A DNA stretch of 64,000 nt. Source: Verpa conica. Taxonomy: Eukaryota; Ascomycota; Pezizomycetes; Pezizales; Morchellaceae. How positions within the stretch are numbered: position 1 is the first letter of the stretch; each line of letters starts with the position of its first letter. The DNA lies in assembly GCA_033030425.1 (NCBI GenBank), contig JAUFSD010000020.1:1302001-1366000 (forward strand). The letters run 5' to 3'. Positions 33,414-42,890 of this stretch are shown here, in pieces. The position numbers and the translations under genes were made by a program. Under the pieces are notes generated by a model that was not told where the DNA came from, did no database searches, and saw nothing but the letters and a program-made list of their open reading frames with translations.

Positions 33414-33955
33414 GTAGCTAAGGAAACACCCTACGCATATTTATCTCTAAACTCGGTACGAGTCATTGTACGGTTTGATTTAGCTGCACGTACAATCTGT
33501 CGGCGCTGCTGGTGATTCAGCAAAGGAGTACGGCCCGATCGTGGAATATTGTCGATAGAAACTCGTGCACATGCGCGTACCAGGAAGCTTTTTACGGTAG
33601 ACCATGGACGACAGACTAGGTTGGCAACTGTGGTAACACACCAATATATGCGGAAGAATGCAAGGATCGTTCCTTTTTCGCAATCATCTATTTGTTTTCG
33701 GGAGGTTTTGGTTTTGTACTTCGGGACTTTAGCTTTTGGTTTTGTACGGGGGCGCGTATAGACCAGTTCGCAGTTTCAATCCTGCAGTGGGTTGCAACCA
33801 CCTATACCTAAAAACTTATTGGCAAATAAAATAAAATAAATTCATACTAGTTTAAGAGCAGAGAAGATTAAAATATTAATTATGAATCCAAAATTGCTAT
33901 GTAGTATACAAAGTAGTAAATATTACTTCTGCTATTACTATGTATTTCTCAATGT

Positions 33956-34143
33956 GGCAGCTGTGAACTCTGCCGTTGCCATGTGTTTCTCAAAACGGTA
34001 ACTGTGAACTTTGCCATTGTCATGTTTATCCCAGTGTAGCAACTGTGAACACTGCCGTTGCTATGTGTTTCCGAAAATGGTAACTGTGAACTTTGCCGTT
34101 ACCATGCTTATCCCAATATGGCAACTGTGGACTTTATTCTCAC
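33956..34143 (+). repeat. Left subterminal repeat array (five 41-bp units)
   Basis: Units start at 33956, 33997, 34038, 34079 and 34120, an exact 41-bp period, each containing a version of GGTAACTGTGAACTTTGCC. The core GTAACTGTGAAC recurs as its reverse complement in the right-end array. Arrays like this near transposon ends usually serve as transposase-binding sites; that role is inferred here. Confidence 0.85.
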
Positions 34144-34180
34144 TGTATTCTTTTAAGTTTTCTTAATAGTACAAAAATAT

Positions 34181-35988
34181 TTATTCCTCAAATTCGCTAG
34201 CAGTATTATATGCAGATCCAGATCCAGATTCTCCACCTTCATCTACAATTTCGTCATTATTTTCCTCCATATTTTGTAATCCACTTTCTCTAATATGTTG
34301 AGCATCTATGCTAATAGGATAATCTTTTTCAAGAGGAGAAGATATTAAATGAACTCGAGGGTTTCGATTTCCTTTAATATATACATGATTTCTGACATTT
34401 AATCTAAGCGTACAATACATAAGGAAATGTGACTTCTCACCATTGAGTTCTCGTTTTTCATAGGTAACTGGTAGTTCAAAACCACCTTTTAGCAGCAAAT
34501 GTTTACACCATGACATAGTTTGAGCTGGTAGAAATATATCATGATCTAATAACATTTATATTAGCATGTCTTTGTATTTAAATTAGAGCAAAATTTGGAT
34601 ATTTTACCATAATTCCCTACCATATCTTCTAAGCAAGAAATCCCTTCTCTTGATGGAATATAGGCATAGTCAGATATATTATCTGGTGGATAAAAATAAT
34701 TATAATAAGGTATTCCAGTAGGTAAACTAGGCCGATTCTTTTGAGCTCGAATTTTGTGTGAATTCCAATTTTCTACAAAGCTATGAAGCTTTTCACGAAT
34801 TATAGGCATGTAGATAAATAACAGAGCAATTTTATCTTCATTTGAGCCATCAAAAAGATTTGAATTTTGTAGCTCAACAAAATATCTCTAAAAAAATTAA
34901 TTTAGTTAATTAATATATTGATATATAGGAGATCAAACATACCTTCCATTCAATTTCTTTTCCTTTAGACAACTGTGCCCACCATGACTCTATTCGGACA
35001 TTTTTTGTGGAAGCACCATACATAAATGTACTCGAGAGATGGATATTTGGGGTTTGTGTTTTATGTAAATGCCAGTGACCATCTGCAATTAACATAGTCT
35101 CAGTACCTCTATCAGCTCGTAAATATTGAGGAAATCGATTGTGCTCTTGAATAGCTTTTAAGTATTGGCTTAAAACGCTAACTCCAGTTCTAGCAGAAAC
35201 TCCACAATAAAACCATACTATCATACGAGAATAAGCATCAATTGCCGCATATATTTCTATCCCAAAAAACTCGAGCTTCATATGACCATCAATTGACCAA
35301 CACCAATTAGGACCTGGACATGTGAATTGTGCATGTTTCCGATTAACATCTTTTGTTCTAGATTCCACACCTTGAGGATCTACAATCAATAAAGCTTTTC
35401 GTATTCTCTCCCTACAAACAATATTAGTTATTTAAATTTATATAGGAAATGTTAAATTCCATACGTTGAAGCTACAACTCCTAGGCTTTTCAGATGAACC
35501 CAAACAGCTCGGTGGCCAGAGAGAACAATATCACCCTTTAATAACTCTCGTTCCAAAATAATCCTCAAGTTTTCATCTGCATGAGTTAAATCCCTACTCA
35601 ATGTACGTCGAACCATACCCATTGACTGACGGATCCTAATCATTTTTCGCATCTCTATTTGGAATCCGTTTTTCTGCAGAACCTAATACATTAGCTAACA
35701 TTTAAAAATATATTAATATAAACCTACTCGAAGTATTTGTTCATCATTCAAATTTTGTTTCCAAAATAGATAGCTTAACTGGATCCGTAGAGTAGGAGAA
35801 TCTTCTGAAGGTAATATTTGTTTCCGAAAGCTCCAAATATTGAGCCGGGTAGAAAGTGATCTTTCAGAGCAAACAAATCGATTATCAGCAAGCTTTTGTA
35901 CTACTTGTTTTAGAGAAAGGTTTTGTTCAATATATAGTTGATATATAAAATCTTTATACTGTTCAAAGGGTAAAGCTGATCGAGGCAT
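34181..35988 (-). CDS. Integrase-fold (DDE) transposase with Clr5-like N-terminus, five exons
   Basis: Exons 35728-35988, 35465-35682, 34943-35411, 34608-34887 and 34181-34545 join in phase through introns of 45, 53, 55 and 62 bp, giving 530 residues. The N-terminus (PFEQYKDFIYQLYIEQNLSL...) resembles the fungal Clr5-type helix-turn-helix. Residues about 190-320 are an rve/integrase core: WSIDGH (Asp201), AIDAYSRMIVWF, RADRGTE (Asp260) and RIESWW (Glu301), a D-58-D-40-E set of catalytic residues. The C-terminus is acidic. It should cut and join the element's own ends. No stop or frameshift was found, so it is potentially functional. It starts about 100 bp from the internal 40-bp array, divergent to the unknown gene. 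Confidence 0.88.
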
Positions 35989-36229
35989 AGTATAGCTGGT
36001 AATAATGAGTTTAGAAAGTAAAATGAGTTTAAAAAATTGTAGAGAATTTTGGGAAAGTCTATACATTATATAACAAGTTTTCGAATAATATAAAAAGTAT
36101 AGAAATGATATAAAAGGCATACTAATAACATGAAAAGTGTAAAAGCAGTACAGGGGGTTTAGAAATGACATAGGGGGCGTACAAGAAGTACAGGGGGTTT
36201 AGAAATGACATAGGGAGCGTATAAGGAGT

Positions 36230-37911
36230 TAGTGTTTGTCTTGGAGCGATTCGGGACGGTTCCTAAAATTCTGAACCCACCCCACCGTGGGTTTGGGGGC
36301 AGATTTTGACTAAAAAAACCGCCCGGCCGGGGCGATTCCCTGGTCGGGGATGGTTTGGGGCGGTTCCCTGTAACGGGGGCACTCCCAGGGGAGTACTGCC
36401 GTACCAAAAAAAACCAACAACCTCCCTTTCTGACGAGAAGCTTCAGCAGCGAGGCTTAGAACCGCTCGTCAACACGGAAGGTCGACAGTCCCTAGGCAAA
36501 ACAGGAATAAGGATTTAATGGATAGATAACTAAAGACTTTAAAAGGCTCTGCTTCCCAGGGGAAGACAAACGTCTTTAGCAAAGAGTATGAGGGTCTCTG
36601 AACAACGGTTGTTCGTTGACTAGCAAGAATGATTGTCCTGGGGGGAAGGACGGGTTTAAGCTATGATTTTGATTGCGAGCAGGCTGCCAAGAAGCGGGGG
36701 AACAATTCCTCCGCGCTTGGAAATCAACTGAGTCTAGAGCGCCCCTAAGAACTAGCGGGGTCGATAGACTAGCGACTAAAAAGCGTTGGTTACTAAAAGC
36801 TCTGTAACTATTGCTAAAATGGTCCGATTTCAAATCCGATTGCACCTATGGATTCGCAGCACTGTCCCCCATATACCCTCCGAGTTTGGTTTGGTTGGAC
36901 GAATTTTCCTGACGGTTTTGGGGTTATTTTTGGGGTCCAAAACTTGTCTTTTTGTTAGGGAATCAGCAACTCAGGGGGGCCCCCTCTGCAAACGGCGGGT
37001 GGCACAGTGGGGTGCCTCGGGGGTGTTAGAAAACACAGAGTCCCCTAGGTAGGGTAACCCACTGGTGATTCCTGCCGTTGCTTAGATTCCTTTCCCACGT
37101 TCCTAGTCCAACCTGGGGTCGTGGCGGAGAGGTAATCTTGATCCATAAGGACCTTAGGGCGACGCACAAGGCATAGCCCCATATGGTTCGATTCGTGACG
37201 CCGCCAGGTTAATTATTAATTTTGCTGGCGGCCCTAACAACTAAGCATAGCTTTGCTCTCGTTTCATGACTCTCGGCCTTCCGTAAGGATGGCCTTCAGC
37301 GAAGCTGTTATTATTCCTCCTAGAGGAACAGGAGCTTAACTCTGTTCAGGGAGGTAACTGCTTCAGTCTCATTGCACTAGTATTTCCCGTAGCTAAGAGC
37401 TACAGACGCATTACTCTGGTCTCTGTCGCATACCGACGACGGTGAGCTTCGCTCCGTCCTAGGGGCTCGCCAGCTCGCTTAGGGATCGGGCTATCATAGT
37501 AATGGCTTTCCTTAGTATCTATTGACCGGAATGGGATAGCTAGTCCTATGCCTCAAGGGAGATCCTTAGGTGTCTCTATGGAGAGGTACTTGAGACTAGT
37601 TATGACGATGGTTAGATCGTCACATTCCCCACTGGGGAGAGTTCTATTTCTGCACCACTATGTATATACCGTCATTCATACACCATTCATACGCCTTCCA
37701 TACGCCTTTCATGGTGCTTTGGAACTCAATTGCAGTCCCCAAAGGCTGTATATATCAATTTTTCTCTAATTGGGGCCCCGAGATGCACGGTCCTCCCCCC
37801 GTCCTTTGCTCAAAATCCAGAATTGCTCCGCCTTGTGGAGCGGTTTAGGGCGGTTTTTTGGTGCGGTTCTCCGAGGCATTTGGAGGACCGAGTCCCCCGT
37901 GACAAACACTA
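36230..37911. mobile_element. hAT-like MITE inside the tandem array, split by a solo LTR
   Basis: Inverted ends TAGTGTTTGTC (36230-36240) and GACAAACACTA (37901-37911), with flanking octamers TAAGGAGT (36222-36229) and CAAGGAGT (37912-37919) that match at 7 of 8. Without the LTR and one TTCCC copy it is about 421 bp. The octamers are themselves part of the 40-bp repeat unit, so the duplication is slightly less certain than usual, but continuity of the array across the element supports it. Confidence 0.7.
36369..37624 (+). mobile_element. Solo LTR, copy 2 (1.26 kb)
   Basis: TGTAACGGGGG...GATCGTCACA with perfect 5-bp duplication TTCCC (36364-36368, 37625-37629). Same family as 2064-3297 but inverted relative to it, with roughly 90 percent or higher identity by eye. 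It lies inside the hAT-like MITE, and is the innermost and so youngest layer of the nest. Confidence 0.92.
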
Positions 37912-38503
37912 CAAGGAGTACAGGAGGTTTAGAAATGACATAGGGGGCGTACAAGAAGTACAGGAGGTTTAGAAATGACATAGGAGGCGTACAAGAAGTA
38001 CAGGGGGTTTAGAAATGACATAGGGGGCGTACAAGAAGTACAGGAGGTTTAGAAATGACATAGGAGGCGTACAAGAAGTACAGGGGGTTTAGAAATGATA
38101 TAGGGGGTGTACAAGGAGTATAGGAGGTTTAGAAATGACATAGGAGGCGTACAAGAAGTACAGGGGATTTAGAAATGACATAGAGGGCGTACAAACAATA
38201 TAAGAAATTTACTCATGACATAGAAAGCCTATATTTGATACAAATGACATAGAGGGCGTAAAAATGACATAGAGAGCGCAAAAATGACATAGAGGGCGTA
38301 CAAATATTAATAAAAATGTAATAAACCTGTTTTTATAATGACGTCAATAAAAAATATCTAGATTATAATATTCTTTTTAAAGATCTGATATAATAGAATA
38401 TATACTTATTCAAATCCCCTTTCTGTTTCTCTTACATATTCTCTCTCTAGTACTTCTACAATCACTAATTACTGCCTTCTCGAGTTAAAAAACTATTTAA
38501 ATT

Positions 38504-40108
38504 ATGCCTTCAACAGAAAAGCCTGCTGGCCGATGGTGTTCTCAAAGTTTAAGTGGAAAAGAACATGAAAATAGTATCAATCTCCGATATGAATGTTCTG
38601 GGAAACTTGTTCCGGATTCTCTCAAAATCGTATCAAAACGAGTTCTAGCAACAAACGTATCTCAACCCTTTATATCCTCTGAGCTTCCAAAGCGGAAGCG
38701 TGTTAAGAGGTCAAAAGACAAGGCTACTTTAGCTCCTCCACTCATTGATTTAATATCTAGTTCAAATTCTAGTGAAGAATATGAACCTTTTGTACGTCAG
38801 AGTCATTCTACAGATACAAATTCTCATACATCTTTATTTAAAACAGGTCAGTCCACCACTCGTTTAATTATCGAAGCTACTAGGCAGAAATCAATTAAAA
38901 ATAGTCAAATAGAAGCCACAAATAAAAGAGTTGGGAGCAGATTTGGTCTTTCAGATATACCATCAGCTATGGCAAAAAGCACTACTCGCTCCGGATATGA
39001 TAGTCAAAAGATATCAGACAGCCGAAAACTTTCCATATGGTTTAACTCAACTCCTAAAAGTTGGCCAAAAACCGGAATACCTTACTGGAGTAGCTTTTTA
39101 CAAGTTGGTAAGAATTCTCTTGAAGTATATATAACTATAATTTAACTATTATTAGGGGTTTCTACAAAGCAGTTCTCCAATCTCAATGAGGAAATCAATG
39201 GATCTTTGAAAAAATATATTAAAAATAAACTTTTTGACAAATCCACAGCTTGGATTGAGTGGTGCCGTCGTAGAGAGAATATTGACAATGACTCTTTACG
39301 TCATACTAACTATTATTTAGCAACTGGATTTCATGCCAAAGAAGGTCCTCACTATATTGAAGCCAAAGATGAAGGACCTGGCACGATTGGTCAACTTTTA
39401 AGTAGTTTTCCAGCCGGTGCTGGTGCTGGTGCTGGGAGGATTTTCATAATTGTAGAAGAGTTCTATGATAATTCTGATGAAGAAATACCTATATCTAGTA
39501 AGAACGCCCCAAAAATCATATACAGACATAATTAAATGAATATTGCTAACTAAATTAATTAGCCCTATTAAAACCAACTATATCCAATATAAAAATTAAA
39601 AAAGAAGTTATTAAGCAGGAAGATATTAAGCAGGAAACGGAAGCTACTCAGAAAAAGCCAAGTTATTTACATCAAGAGAGGGTAAAAAACGCTAGCAGTA
39701 AATCAGATTCCGAATCTGAATCAGTTGAAGATAGTTTAAGCTCTGACACTGATAACATACTTGAGAATACAGTAATTATTTCTAAGTAAAATTTTTGGTC
39801 AATATAGCTAATTTGCTTAAAGCTTCAAGAGAACCACAATTTTCTAGCGGATTTTGAGCTTCCTTCACATATACCTCCAAAAGAAGAAACATTTATTCCT
39901 GCTGGTAGTAATTTAGGAAATAATTTCGAATCACAGAGTACTAATTAAATCAACTATTTTAAGAAATTTTGCTAATTACGATTTAGATATAATTGATGAT
40001 GATAAAAACCCACCAGCTAGACGTACAAGATCTCAAAAAAGACCCAAAATAAGTATATTTACCCTATACCTAAACTCATATGTTATGAATAAATTATACC
40101 TAACTTAG
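38504..40108 (+). CDS. Unknown transposon-encoded protein, five exons
   Basis: Model: 38504-39107, 39156-39497, 39563-39771, 39823-39937, 39987-40108, all phases consistent, 463 residues; the first two introns are the most certain. Residues 1-200 are Ser/Lys-rich with a basic cluster KRKRVKRSK (nuclear signal-like). A folded-looking middle segment (YIKNKLFDKSTAWIEWCRRREN ... HYIEAKDEGPGTIG) precedes a GAGAGAG tract. An acidic tail carries IKKE, IKQE and IKQE, each fitting the SUMO-acceptor pattern hydrophobic-K-x-E, and the C-terminus is basic (ARRTRSQKRPK). No family is recognised. It diverges from the transposase across the 40-bp array, and may be a transposition accessory or regulator. That is inference from position only. 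Confidence 0.6.
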
Positions 40109-40756
40109 TTTTATATAGTTACATACTAGTATTCTCCGGTTTCTAGATGTTAACTTCTTATATATATACTATTATAATATTTTGCTCCTATTAAAATCTC
40201 TTTGGAGTTTCTATTGTTTATGTTTTGTTTAATATTAAATTTATTCCAGTTAATATTCTGAGAGCTAGGGTTACTACTAGGGTTGCCTAGGGTTAGGGCG
40301 GCAGCTACCGAGTGATTGCTCATGATCTAAATTTCCGAAAATAAATTTTATAACTATGAATTTAAATATAAAAGTACTAGGTGGAGCTATATAACTATTC
40401 TCTATATACAGTCCTTTTATCTATATATATAAACTATTTTTGAAGTAGTTTAACTATTAAAGCTGTTTGAGTTACGAAAATTCGAGTGAGAATTGGTGAT
40501 TTGCGTACTATTTATTTTTTTAATTTATGAATAAGTGCTTTAAAAACTTGAATAATTCAGCTATGGTAGTTAACGCTATATAGAGTATAATAGTCAATTT
40601 ATTGAATGTATTCAGATTAACCTAAGTATATAAAATGTATACTAAAGAAATATAATGTGTACTTAAGAAATATAATGTGTACTTAAGAAAAATATAAATA
40701 ATAATAGAATTATCATGCTATGATAATATAAGAAATCACATTACTCAAACAATTTC

Positions 40757-42194
40757 CTACTCCGATTTTTTACCTTTCTTCCCACTTTTCTTCTCCACAG
40801 CTTCTTCAATAATGTTTAGATCCAAAATAATGGGTTGAGTGGAAGCCACTTCACAGTTACATGGCTGATATTTTTTTCCTTCTGATAGCCAATCTTCAGT
40901 GGCAAAATTCATAGCTTCTGCAAGGTTCCAGCCGCTATTAATACCAGAATGATATGCTCCAGGCCATACAATTATCATTTCTCCTTTTGTTTGAGTGAAT
41001 TGATAGCAAGCATAGCCTGATTTCTTCCAAGCTTCAGGTGTAAGAGGAGGAGAGCTTAAAACAAAGCCTTGGTGACGTAAAGCTTGTGGACATGTAGTAA
41101 TCTCAAGCTCCTCAATAGTAGCTATTAAATAGAATTAATATAAATATAACCTATTTTTTAGTATAGAGAAACTAACCTTTAGATTCTGTCACAAACATCT
41201 GCATGCAATGCCCAGGAATAATATGCCAAATTTTAGGAGCACCATCAATAAGGGTGTTTGCAGAATGGCAATGATAGTCTTCTACATGCCAGGCAAAAGC
41301 AGTACCAGGAGTACCAAAATAAACGTAAGGTGTAGTGATTCCTGGTATAGAATCTAAACCAGGTGTAAGGAGAAGGTTCCAGTCGTTATTAAAGAGATGA
41401 GTCCATGTTCTATCCATATTAACCATTGAAACTATACTTTGTTAGATATTAAACATTTTTATAAAATGAATAGGGATATACCATCTGTATCTACCCCATA
41501 AGGTCTTACTTTAGACTGCTGGTTTTTCGATTTCACAACTTCTTTATTCACTTTTTCCCAAAATGAATCCATAGTACCAATTAATTGATAGTCTTCCTTT
41601 TTGATAATCTGATTATGCCAACGTGACATTTTGACATATGCAGGCAATGAAGCCACTGTATAAGCCTTCCCTCCATCGTTAATACTGCTTGTAAGTTCTT
41701 CAAAAACTTGATTTCTGACAAGAATATCAATTTTGGATAAGGGTTTAGAAACAGGAGTTTTAAACCATTCTTTCCCAGTTTCGATAGGTGGAAGACATAG
41801 CTTTAAACCTCCATAATGCCTGCCTAATTGAGAGAGCATTTGCAGTAGAAGAGGAAACTCTTGGATGCCTTTGGAAGTGGGTGTAATAGTAGGAGGATAA
41901 AGAGTATTTGTATGCTTTACAATAGCATATGTGTCAGGGATTAGATGGAAACGTAAAGGTTTAGGGACTTCAGCAACTGAATTGGCTTCATTTGGTTGAG
42001 GTAGAATAATTGGTGTTTTTGCTATTCCATAATTATTTAATTATTCAACTATATAGAATTTTATACATACCAATTTCAAGTACTCTATTTTTTCTAGTCC
42101 ACTGGCGCTTATATTCTCTTTTAGGATTAATACTATCCTTGCTTACTTTTTTATTAGTAGCAATGGTGTTGATTGTATGGTTGATAAAAGACAT
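40757..42194 (-). CDS. KDM4-like JmjN/JmjC histone demethylase-type protein, four exons
   Basis: Exons 42071-42194, 41482-42021, 41177-41431, 40757-41121 join in phase through introns of 49, 50 and 55 bp, giving 427 residues. A JmjN-like segment (about 60-105, ending LKLCLPP) precedes a JmjC domain (about 214-400). By comparison with KDM4A from memory: iron ligands His270, Glu272, His364 (WHVED; AYHSG); 2-oxoglutarate contacts Tyr216, Asn280, Lys288; zinc ligands Cys317, His323, Cys394, Cys396 (CPQALRH; CNC). All are present, so the enzyme could be active on methylated histone H3 lysines such as K9 or K36. No PHD or Tudor reader domains; the C-terminus is Lys-rich. It lies wholly inside the transposon, transcribed inward from the right end. 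A role in countering silencing of the element is inference. Confidence 0.88.
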
Positions 42195-42267
42195 TTTATA
42201 TGAACTTGTAAGCAATTAGTATTTTGGTTTTGTGAATTATGGTTGCGCTGCCTCACTTACTTTGATG

Positions 42268-42465
42268 AAAGTTCACAGTTACTGTATTTGGAAGGTGCTC
42301 TGAAGAGTAGCAACAGGAAAGTAACAGCAAAAGTTCACAGTTACCGAGTTGGGAAGGTGCTCTGAAGAGTAGCAACAGGAAAGCAACAGCAAAAGTTCAC
42401 AGTTACCGAGTTGGGAAGGTCTTTCTGAAGGAAGGCAACAAAAGTTCACAGTTACCGGTTTGAAA
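42268..42465 (-). repeat. Right subterminal repeat array (four units)
   Basis: AAAGTTCACAGTTAC, the reverse complement of the left-array core, starts at about 42268, 42330, 42391 and 42440; the longer unit (about 61 bp) also contains GAAGAGTAGCAACAGGAAAG. Arrays at the two ends point in opposite directions, as transposase-recognition arrays do. Confidence 0.82.
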
Positions 42466-42890
42466 GAGTAACAGCAAAGGAATAGCAGAGCAGAAGGAAT
42501 AAATCTTCTGTGCCAAGCACACTGAATCTCGGCGCAAGCCTTGGCGCTGCCTCGGCATCCTCAAGTGAAATAAGTACCTTTTGTATAATTAGTATTACTT
42601 ATTTTCTCTGTCTTATTTTATCTTATCTATTACAGCTGTTGAAATTCTATATATTATTGACTTAGTTGTGGGACCCAGCTGTGGGTACCCGGCTGTGAGC
42701 CATTGAGTTGCGACCGAAGAACCGAAACTGCGAACTGGTCTATACGCGCCCCCGTAGTTTTGCCATTTTGTGTAGGTGTTCTGGGTTCTCGATGGTTCAG
42801 GGGCTTGCGCTGCTGCTGGAAGCGAACCCACAACTTTTGATGGGGTATGCTTAGTCAGCCAATCACGAACATTTCTGCGTACTGACTGTA

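Larger units (their letters stand above)
36090..38315 (+). repeat. 40-bp tandem array between divergent transposon genes
   Basis: The unit is GTACAAGAAGTACAGGGGG followed by TTTAGAAATGACATAGGGGGC, exactly 40 bp. Right part: units with TTTAGAAATGA at 37928, 37968, 38008, 38048, 38088, 38128 and 38168, then about 20-bp derivatives (AAATGACATAGAGGGCG) to about 38300. Left part: units at 36158 and 36198 and decaying copies before that. The two halves were one array, split by the MITE at 36230-37911. It lies between the transposase and unknown-gene starts, so a shared regulatory or structural role is possible. Spacers are not unique, so it is not CRISPR. Confidence 0.88.
33745..42756. mobile_element. 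IS3EU-like 9.0-kb DNA transposon carrying a JmjC gene
   Basis: Perfect 33-bp terminal inverted repeats (33745-33777, 42724-42756) start TACGGGGGCGCGTATAGACC. They are flanked by a perfect 6-bp duplication GTTTTG (33739-33744, 42757-42762). A 6-bp duplication with 5'-TAY ends and an integrase-fold transposase fits the IS3EU superfamily as I recall it. Cargo: transposase (34181-35988, minus), unknown spliced protein (38504-40108, plus), JmjN/JmjC protein (40757-42194, minus), subterminal repeat arrays at both ends and a 40-bp tandem array between the divergent first two genes. All three genes have phase-consistent introns and no disabling mutation seen, so the element was complete before, and perhaps after, the hAT-like MITE and LTR entered its array. 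Confidence 0.93.
32306..42766 (-). pseudogene. Tc1-type transposase of element A, fragmented
   Basis: Fragments in coding order: 42757-42766 (ATGGCAAAAC), then 33414-33738 (helix-turn-helix region, ...IPRSGRTPLL...), then 33049-32306 (catalytic core with VVWSDECSVEKG, QDNAPIH, SPDLNPIEHVW, GWYTRY). It is interrupted by the 9-kb transposon after codon 3-4 and by a solo LTR after VSLATV. Independent lesions: TAG at 33431-33433, a frameshift near 32870, TAA at 32627-32629. Element A is therefore dead several times over. Removing each insertion with one copy of its duplication restores reading frame at the junctions, which is strong support for the insertion boundaries. Confidence 0.85.
30748..42888 (-). 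mobile_element. Tc1/mariner element A, outer shell of the nest
   Basis: Terminal inverted repeats of 54 bp at 30748-30801 and 42835-42888 differ at one base. They begin CAGTCAGTACGCAGAAATG and are bordered by TA on each side (30746-30747; 42889-42890). The element spans 12.1 kb only because other transposons have inserted into it; removing them leaves about 1.6 kb, normal for Tc1. The transposase reads on the minus strand. Its ends share ATGTTCGTGAT with those of the MITE at 54389-54901, so the two are related families. Confidence 0.9.

Noticed and set aside
36090..38315. CRISPR-like repeat array
   Set aside because: Units abut with no unique spacers, and the context is a eukaryotic transposon; it is a simple tandem array.
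42010..42219. 69-codon hydrophobic plus-strand frame
   Set aside because: Antisense to the first exon of the JmjC gene.
33745..42756. Starship or Crypton-type element
   Set aside because: No tyrosine recombinase; terminal inverted repeats, a 6-bp duplication and a DDE integrase-fold transposase point to a cut-and-paste DNA transposon.
33745..42756. LTR retrotransposon, because of the integrase-like core
   Set aside because: No reverse transcriptase, protease or LTR pair; the ends are inverted rather than direct repeats.
30748..42888. Single 12-kb Tc1 element with cargo
   Set aside because: The interior is explained by separate insertions, each with its own ends and duplication; element A itself is about 1.6 kb.
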